Assembly (NCBI GenBank): GCA_021401465.1
Contig: JADDMT010000043.1
Span: 124,001 to 188,000 of the forward strand
Source of the DNA: Teratosphaeria epicoccoides
Taxonomy: Eukaryota; Ascomycota; Dothideomycetes; Mycosphaerellales; Teratosphaeriaceae
Direction: 5' to 3'
DNA: 64,000 bases
Within the stretch, counting starts at the first letter, position 1. Each line of letters opens with the position of its first letter. Under the pieces are notes generated by a model that searched no databases, had not been told where the DNA came from, and saw only the letters and a list, made by a program, of their open reading frames with translations. This document shows, piece after piece, positions 56,787-64,000 of this stretch. Position numbers and translations under genes: made by a program.

Positions 56787-58289
56787 GTTGTAACGCCGAC
56801 CTCTCTCTCGGCACACTGACCTCGCTATAGCATTAGAACTTGGCGCCAGCTTCCAGTTCACGCCTTCTGCAGGGTCCTGCTCGTTGAGTTCAGTTCGGAA
56901 CTTACTGTCATGGTAGACTACATGACGACAGCGCAGAGGTAGAACATGTCAACCGAGTCAACCTTGCCTTAGCAGCTTAGACCTACTTTGCAATGTACAC
57001 GCCGTCTAAGACCTTATTTGGCGCCTGCCTGCCCTACCCTCACGACTACCTCCATCAGCAGTCTCAAACGCATCACAAGACCGAGTTTGGCAAGAAACGC
57101 AGCGTCAACGCCTCCCGGCATCATCAGAACCACAACGAGTCTTCGAGATCGCAGCGTACGGCTAGAGACACATGCACTACAGTAGTGGCACATCGGATGA
57201 TGCGATGCTGGCTTCATGGATTCTGCTCACGAGCTCGAGCGTGGTACAAGGAGTTGGAGTAGCAAGTACTACCGCGGCTGCGAGGACCCTCGTCGCTAAC
57301 ATCGAGCGAGGAAAGCCACTGTCGACAGGCACTGGAAAACTCTCGACTTCAGCATTCAGGCTCACTAATGCCGGGATCAAGTACGGTACTAGATCTCGAT
57401 ACCAGAGCCGTGCCATGATTTGGTTCAGCCTAAATCCCGGCCTGCTTTCGATACTACACATCAGCGCCATGAGCACGCAGTCTAGCTCTTACCTGCTCTC
57501 TAGTACCGGTTCAGACTTCGAATCCTGGCCGGAGTCTGGAGCCGATGATGCATAATACATCGCCGCTACTCGGAGCCTGGAGCCAATGATGCACAATATA
57601 TCTCTGCAGCTAGAAACATGACAATCCAGAAACGTGACAATCGTTGTCGAAATTGAACCTGCACCAAGCGCTCGGCGAAGCCATTGCGCATAGCGTCCGA
57701 GTCGGCATTCCATCTCGCTATCACCTCGATCGTGCTAGCGCTCAAAAACACATAGCCTCCTAGACCTTGGCTTTGCCGCTATGAACCACCGAGGGATCCA
57801 AAGCAGGAGTCAGGCTTTCAAAGGCGTGGCTCTCGCGGCCGTGGCAGTACCAGCTTCTCCCCTTGGCACTCGACGGGCAGCGTGGAACTCTCTGGCGTCT
57901 ATTCAAGCTTGCATGTGACATGGCGTCCTTCTGAGATGCCAGACACTACACCAATATGCGTACATAGGGTCGAAGACGGCAGGGTCTCGCCTCACCGAAC
58001 CTGCGCAAACTAGTCACATGTGCATTGTCGACTGCATCTCTGTAGGGTATGTGGAAGGTGCCCCAAGTAGTAGCGCAGGAGTGGTAGCAGGTGTGCGGCT
58101 GAGCGATCGAGAATGGTTGATGTCGTGGCCGCACTGGACATTCTGTTTCGAAGCTAAACAATGGCTCCGAGGGTGGTATAGCCGATGCCAGGGAAATGCG
58201 CACATGCAAAGATTGAAGTGATGAAGTCGCTTTGGGGTTGGCGGCTCGTAATCAGAAGAGTGAGGGGGGGAGGAGAAGAAGGGAAGGAA
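56787..58289. other. Intergenic, no supported gene
   Basis: Short frames only. A repeated phrase (GGAGCC(G/A)ATGATGCA(T/C)AATA) occurs at about 57,539 and 57,580. The 127-aa frame at 57,172-57,555 has no recognisable feature. Confidence 0.35.
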
Positions 58290-59400
58290 GGAGAAGGAGA
58301 CTCGGAAGTGTGCAGGGGACTCGGAGACTCGAACGTGTGTAGGAGACTCGGAGACTCGAAGCTGTGCAGGAGACTCGAGGGCGTGCGGGAGAAGACTCGG
58401 AGACTCGAATGTGTGCAGGAGACTTGGAGGGGTGCGGGAGACTGGGATGTATGCAGGAGACTCGGAGACTCGGAGGGTGCAGGAGACTCGAAGACTCGGG
58501 GAGTGTGTAGGAGGTTCGGACACTCGGACACTCGAGGGTGTGTAAGAGACTCGGAAGTGTGCAGGAGACTCAGAGGTGTGCGGGAGACTAGGAGGTGTAC
58601 AAGAGACTCGAAGACTCGGAAATGTGCAGAAGACTCGAAGACTCGGAAGTGTGTAGGAGGTTCCGAGACTCGGACACTCGAGGGTATGCAGGAGACTCGG
58701 AGGGGTGCGGGAGACTGGGAGGTATGCAGGAGACTTGGAGACTCGGAGGGTGCAGGAGACTCGGAGGGGTGCGGGAGACTGGGAGGTATGCAGGAGACTC
58801 GAAGACTCGGAAATGTGCAGAAGACTCGAAGACTCGGAAGTGTGTAGGAGGTTCCGAGACTCGGACACTCGAGGGTGTGCTGGAAACTCGAGGGTGTGCA
58901 GGAGACTCGGAAGTGTGCAGGAGACTCGAAGACTCGGAAATGTGCAGAAGACTCGGAGACTCGAACGTGTATAGGAGGTTTGGAGACTCGGAGACTCGAA
59001 CGTGTGCAGGAGACTCGGAGGTGTGCGGGAGACTCGGAGGTGTGCAAGAGACTCGGAGGTGTGCAAGAGACTCACAGACTCGGAGGGGTGCAGGAGACTC
59101 GAGGGTGTGCAGGAGAAGACTCGGAGACTTGGACGTGTGTAGGAGGTTCGGAGACTCGGAGACTCGGAGGTGTGTAGGAGGTCCGGAGACTCGGAGACTC
59201 GAACGTGTGCAGGAGACTCGAATGTGTGCAGGACACTCGGAGGTGTGCGGGAGACTAGGAGGCGTGCAAGAGACTCACAGACTCGGAGGGGTGCAGGAGA
59301 CTCGAGGGTGTGCAGGAGACTCGAAGACTCGGAGGTGTGTAGGAGGTCCGGAGACTCGGAGACTCGAAGCTGTGCAGGGGACGCGAGAGTGTGCAGACAC
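58290..59400. repeat. Composite minisatellite of 19-bp and 8-bp units
   Basis: The array mixes the 19-bp unit ACTCGGAGGTGTGCAGGAG with an 8-bp unit ACTCGGAG that equals its first eight bases. Many point variants occur, such as GTGTGTAGGAGG and ACTCGAACGTGTG. A 19 plus 8 pair is 27 bp (nine codons). Frames stay open on both strands, giving a 462-codon minus frame (58,014-59,402) and several plus frames. These are consequences of a stop-free unit and I do not call them genes. Confidence 0.92.
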
Positions 59401-61030
59401 ATCGCCGCTCAATGAGCCGAACAACTCCTAGTCCATCTTAGGCAGATAGCACGAAGTCCATACATGTCCGCCGGATTTGGCAAGACACGCAGATGGCTTG
59501 ATGTACATGCACGTCAGCGGTGTAAGGGAAGACTACCTTGATCGATCCGAGGATCTAGACGTCCAGGCCGATGCAGCGAGCGCCAGCCATCACGATGAAT
59601 GCCCGACAGAGCTGTGATGGAGATTCGAATTGTCGCATGACTGCCGAGGCTCCGCGCTGTAGTGGGCCAGAGATCGGAAACAGTGTCTGAGCGATGGAAT
59701 GATTACACAGTTGAAAGACCGCTATATCTCGCCAGACTGCAGCAAGCCTTGCAGGCGCACACCCGCGCAGACCACTCGTAGGAGACAACTTCGCCGACAC
59801 CTCTGTTAAGCCTGTCAACGCAGCTGTGCGTAGCATCATAGCGCACCAGTCGCTGGTGCACCTCGGTCTGCCGATGCAGCTCGCGCGGTCCTCCGAGGTA
59901 GTAGACATGGCAGTATGTGGCTGAATCGCCAGTGCATCCTTGATGTTAGATGCGTTGTTCGGCGTAGCAGCTGTACGGCCTGTCGTCCACCGCTTTTGCA
60001 ATCCAGGCCACGCTGCAGCATCATGTCCCAAGCAGCATCAGTAGTCAGCGTGATAATTGCTGTCCAATGCATGCTTGCCTGGGTCCACGTCGTTAATGCA
60101 GCAATAGCCTAGACCGCCATCACTCGGTCAAGCGCACATAGTCTTCACCGTTTCTAGATGTGCGCCGTTACCATTCCGAGAATATTGCCATACCCACGTA
60201 AGCTGTGTAGACTGTTGTAAATGATTCCAGCGTGTGCACCGCTGCTGTCGGTGTAGCACAGACGCTGCACTTAACGCTGATGGCCTGCTAGTGGTAGGAT
60301 GGAGCCTCGAGAAGTTCGAACGACCAGATATCGGGAGAAGCCCAAGGCTCTCGCCGTTCGTATGTGCATATTGTAAAGCGGCAGACCTTGCAGGGGAGTC
60401 TGGGAGAATCCTCGTATTAACAATGTCCAGACGGTCGGGTCAGGCAATGGGAGACCACTGCACAGAACCCGCGATCTTATTCTCCTTCATCGACCATATC
60501 GACATGAGCCACGCTGTTACAAATCAGTCAGGGTATCTGCAGGCAGAAAAGCCACTCGACACGACCATAAGGAGCCATGAGTCGCACTTGCCGCCTTAAT
60601 TCTGAGCCTGTTGAAGCTTCAGACCTGCTTTGACCGTTAACCAAGGATCGTAGTACCTGCATCACCGTCTTGGCATGAAATCTGCAGCACCTGTGAGCTC
60701 GTTACGCTCCGCTGACAAAAGACATTCTACCGGACATCTGCAGCATAGGTGTCTCTCCTTGTCACTGACAATCGGAAAGCGAAGAGCGCTTCTGCTGATC
60801 TCGTCATTGATGTAAGTATGTAAGTGGTTCTGCCGTCTTCCGGGACTTCATGGTGCTTGCATCCAGGCCAATGAGCTAGATGCCACGTACGTTAGACTCA
60901 ATTTGAGGTTGGTGACGATAGGGCGGATCGCTCGAGAGTTCTTGTCCGAGGCGCCGACCTGACACTGCCCTCTAGGCCGTCTTTCGAATTCTTGGACTAA
61001 ATGCTCTGAAGCATTACTAATTATTAACCT
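59401..61030. other. Right part of the island, possible decayed gene
   Basis: A minus-strand frame at 60,031-59,555 (158 codons) has helical, natural-looking composition (FQLCNHSIAQTLFPISGPL). It appears to continue past its TAG for about 40 more codons (GSIKVVFPYTADVHVHQA), so it may be a pseudogene. I cannot name the family. A 121-codon plus frame at 60,234-60,599 has no features. Composition turns AT-rich from about 61,010. Confidence 0.3.
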
Positions 61031-62241
61031 GCATTAGTAAGCTTCAGCGTTTTCAAGACTAGCGTAGGGATATGTATATCATTCTTGTCTGCCTCTATAC
61101 TCTCCTACCTGTATAGGTCTTTAATGACATCTTGTCTGTCTTTCTTAATATGTCTGCATTCATTATAGTATGTAACTTCTAGCAGGTAGACAACTAGCGC
61201 TTACTCTTACTTAGGAGCTCTAGATGTAGACATGAAGCCTTTTAACAATAATGCCTCTATTATAGATTACTACAAAAATGCAAGTCTACTAGTAGTGTAG
61301 AAGATCTCTAGGTTACGCATGTTAATAATCGCTTAAGCTATAGCCTTACTAGGCTAGAGGCTAGATGCTCTTAACGTTCTCTAGTTAAGGCGTAATTTGA
61401 AATATTTCTCTGAATTATTTATAGACTCTTGATTATATGCTACATGCTATTATGAAATACTATAGGCATAGTAATATAGAGTATACTAACATAAAATCAA
61501 GCGAAGGTAGCAATAATTAAGAAGAGCTACTAGTAAAAGTACAAGAATAGGGAAAAGCGCTATAGATGTAAACAGCTAGAAAGGGCAGTTAATTCTGCTA
61601 CTTTACTCCTAGCGACATTCCTAGTATAGTGTAGTGTTTCTACAAAATAGTAATTACTAAATATGCTACTAATTACAAATTACTATTACTATTACTAATA
61701 AGATTAAAGATTGTTACTTTTTACTATTACTATTTACTAACTAGTAGATTAGTAATACTAATTAGTAGTGTTACAGAATGTTACGGAATATAATTGTAGT
61801 AGCAGAATCATGTAATATGACTTATAATTAGAGTAGCAGAGTCATATAATATAACATGTAATATAACTTATAATTAGAGTTATATGATATGACTCTGTTT
61901 TAGAAGTACCTGTAGGTACTAAGACAGAGAACAGGATTCTTAGTAATAGAGACTATCTCTGTTAGAGTATAGTCTTAAGCAGAGTAGAATAGAGACATAC
62001 TCTATTAGACTAGGATGTCTCCTATATCTTTAGGAACACTAAGATACCCTTATAGCTTAAACGCATTTAACTTATGTTATTAACTTACTAACTAGAATTC
62101 AACCTTTATTCCTTTTAGATTACATTGTTCCTGTTTACTATTACCTCTCTAAAGAATAGTTACCTATGTGACTTAACTATCCCTCCTTAGGCTTAGTTAA
62201 TTACAAGGATAATAACACTTTAAACGCCCTTAGGATAAGTG
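61031..62241. other. AT-rich degraded DNA with inverted-repeat segment
   Basis: RIP-like, stop-rich sequence with no recognisable domain. Around 61,790-61,900, phrases such as ATATGACTTATAATTAGAGT recur and are partly inverted (AGAGTCATATAA against TTATATGATATGACTCT). Runs of TTACTATTACTA occur near 61,680-61,740. Confidence 0.5.
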
Positions 62242-62601
62242 TAATACAGTTAATACTAGGGGGCTATTAGAGCTGCATAGGTTCTAATGCCTGCCCTTAG
62301 CATGTAGTGACCCTACTACATATAGTAAGGGGGTCCTTTGTACATATGTTAGCTTGTATGTCATCTAAGTAGGATTAATGCTTGACATAGGATACACTTA
62401 CGTCACTAACCCTACAGTACCCCTACAGGGTTAGGCTCAGACATGCTTTCCCTAATTAAGGGGCATTAGGGGTTATAAGTACCTTTAGCGCTACCTCTAT
62501 AATAAGCAGAAAGTAGCGCTATCTTGTACCTATTAAAAGGTCGGATTACTCTGTCATACTACAAGATATTTCTATATTATATAGTATATACATCTATATT
62601 A
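62242..62601 (+). repeat. 5' LTR of Gypsy-B copy 3
   Basis: This is the same family as 164-523, 4,241-4,631 and 29,599-29,944/36,187-36,235. It lacks the short internal duplication that lengthens the 391-395-bp copies. Confidence 0.9.
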
Positions 62602-62875
62602 GTTCTGCTTTCTCCTTCCTGCTTTGTAGTCTAGCAGAGAATACTACAATATGTCTAGAGTACTACAAACTTAGAACTAACGTGTAGTAAGTACTATCCT
62701 AAGTGCCTATAATAGCGAAGCTAGCCTAAGTAACTAGCCTGTAGGAGTACCCCCTACAAGCGACACTACATTAAGTGACAGTTCTGCTAGAGGCTAATTA
62801 CGTAGCAGATAAGGCAATAGATCCCCTATATAGGGACTATAGCTAACCCTAACTATTAACCTAGCCCTTGTAGCC

Positions 62876-64000
62876 ATGATTGTTAATTAGGTCGCGAACT
62901 ACCTTACAAACTAGAGCTAGAGCCGTATCCCTTCTAGTAGCGACAACGGCGAGGACGACAAAGACGTTGCTATAAGTAGTACTAATAAACTAGCGGACGA
63001 AGAAATCTAGCAAGATTTTATGCTAGGGACCTATAAAGACAATATACTAGTAGGTATAGACTCTCCGCATGTGCCTACAAATCTAGTACCTGAATTTAGG
63101 GCTATAGTAGGCTAACTAGGAGGTAGTCTTAACGCACGTAACCTAAAGCCGTTTAAGGGAGACACCTTAAAGGAGGCCCGAACTTTCTTGTAGGCATGTA
63201 AGGTAGTTTTTATGCTTAACCTACACGGATATTCTACAGAGAGTAAATAGGTTACCTTTAGTATAATATAGCCTAAAGAGGATAAGGAACCTCGTAACAA
63301 TTAGCATGAGTAGTATGACCTTATATAGGTTAACAACAGAACGTATACATAGGTAGACTTTCGCTAGTTCTATGTTAACTAGGTCAAGGATCTAGGGAAC
63401 TATGCCCTTACTATGTCTGTCAAGTATAAGAAGGCTAAGCAGGGGAAGAGACAAACAACCTCTAGCTTTGCTACCTACCTTACTACGCTCGAGAGACAGA
63501 TGCTACCCTATACTAAGACGTAACGTATATAGTACCTACTTGTCAAACTTAATAACAATCTTCAGAACATAACATAATCATGACTTTTCATGAACTTCTG
63601 ACAACTCGGCAAGACCTCATGTCCCTTACGACATGTATGGAGATTACCTTGAAGCGAAATAGAAAATTAGGCAGCAAGGACAATAAGCGTTTAAGCCCTA
63701 AGGACCTACTAAAGGGCCGCTATTACAAGCGCCCTAAGGGTCACGTCTAACGCGGTAGTTTATTCTAGAGGAGTAAGCCCTCTAAGCCTAAAGATAGTAG
63801 CAAGAAGCCTCTAAGCAGCTACTACATCTGTAGAGCGAGGGACTACTAGGCGGCTCGCTATCCTAAATGAAGTAATAGGAAGAAGGTAAGCAAGGTGTCT
63901 GAAACCTCCCTAGAGGGGAGGCAAAAGAAGGACAAGCCTAAGACAACCGAATAGCTACTACAGGTATCTAAGCTGTCTGTTACTAATAGTGTAGACTTGT
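62876..64000 (+). pseudogene. gag: Gypsy-B copy 3 gag (incomplete at window edge)
   Basis: The frame opens MIVN at 62,876 and has an Asp/Glu-rich segment (NGEDDKDVAISST, about 62,930-62,985). Capsid-like sequence follows (LKPFKGDTLKEARTFL-type, about 63,145-63,195). A frame change occurs near 63,570. A degenerate knuckle (YYICRARDYQAARYP) lies near 63,820-63,865. RIP stops make it dead. Confidence 0.72.

Larger units (their letters stand above)
62242..64000 (+). mobile_element. Gypsy-B copy 3, 5' part, cut by the window edge
   Basis: The 5' LTR is 62,242-62,601 (360 bp, TAATACAGTT...CTATATTA). A leader follows, then gag from ATG 62,876. Leader and gag match copy 2 (29,598 down to 28,330) in reverse orientation. 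RT and later regions lie beyond the right edge. RIP stops are frequent. Confidence 0.88.

Noticed and set aside
57500..57560. tRNA-like phrase (GGTTCAGACTTCGAATCC)
   Set aside because: No acceptor stem or anticodon arm can be built around it.
58014..59402. 462-codon minus-strand frame and long plus-strand frames across the same array
   Set aside because: They arise because the 19/8-bp repeat unit has no stop codons; no unique sequence or proper gene start supports them.

Overview
This window looks like a piece of a filamentous ascomycete chromosome, probably a Dothideomycete-type fungus; that assignment is inference. Two AT-rich blocks of nested LTR retrotransposons (1 to about 37,340 and about 61,030 to 64,000) flank a gene-bearing island of normal composition (about 37,340-61,030). 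In both blocks the retroelement reading frames are still recognisable, but CAG, CAA and TGG codons have repeatedly become stops and TA-containing triplets dominate. That is the signature of repeat-induced point mutation (RIP). The change in composition at both island edges is abrupt.

Left block. I name the families locally. Gypsy-A is a chromovirus with 205-208 bp LTRs; Gypsy-B has 360-395 bp LTRs; Gypsy-C has 384-478 bp LTRs; there is also one Copia element. Their order of arrival can be read from target-site duplications (TSDs). A minus-strand Gypsy-B element (13,696-36,235 in pieces) was entered by a full Gypsy-C (15,601-22,587, TSD TTAAA), by a deleted Gypsy-C (23,520-26,909, TSD ATGAA/ATAAA) and, inside its own LTR, by a plus-strand Gypsy-A (29,945-36,181). 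Further left, a minus-strand Gypsy-A (1,423-8,615, TSD TTTAT) was itself entered by a Gypsy-B solo LTR (4,241-4,631, TSD CTTGC). So A went into B and B went into A. The right block holds the 5' end of another Gypsy-B.

The most interesting observation is that all three Gypsy families carry an extra reading frame on the strand opposite gag-pol, placed tail-to-tail between the end of pol and the 3' LTR. In Gypsy-C it is a 206-codon frame with a Zn2Cys6-like cysteine array and a charged coiled coil, and its stop codon lies in the same 6-bp sequence as the pol stop. In Gypsy-A it has a conserved 46-bp intron on the antisense strand and an acidic tail. Gypsy-B has a basic version.

Gene island. It holds a few credible but mostly unrecognised genes: a two-exon 90-aa protein (37,973-38,303, -), a 544-aa single-pass membrane protein (39,592-41,226, -), a 59-aa acidic protein (41,927-42,106, +), a 322-aa nuclear-type protein (44,924-45,892, +), a 476-aa single-pass membrane protein (47,404-48,834, +) and a 378-aa PD-(D/E)XK-nuclease-like protein (54,389-55,525, +). 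There is also a decayed NACHT (NLR-type) gene (about 50,280-51,500, +), several minisatellites and a pair of interleaved perfect inverted repeats (46,059-46,131). Between about 48,900 and 61,000 I see no convincing intact gene apart from the nuclease-like one, so this half looks relic-rich. I see no tRNA, rRNA or CRISPR array.
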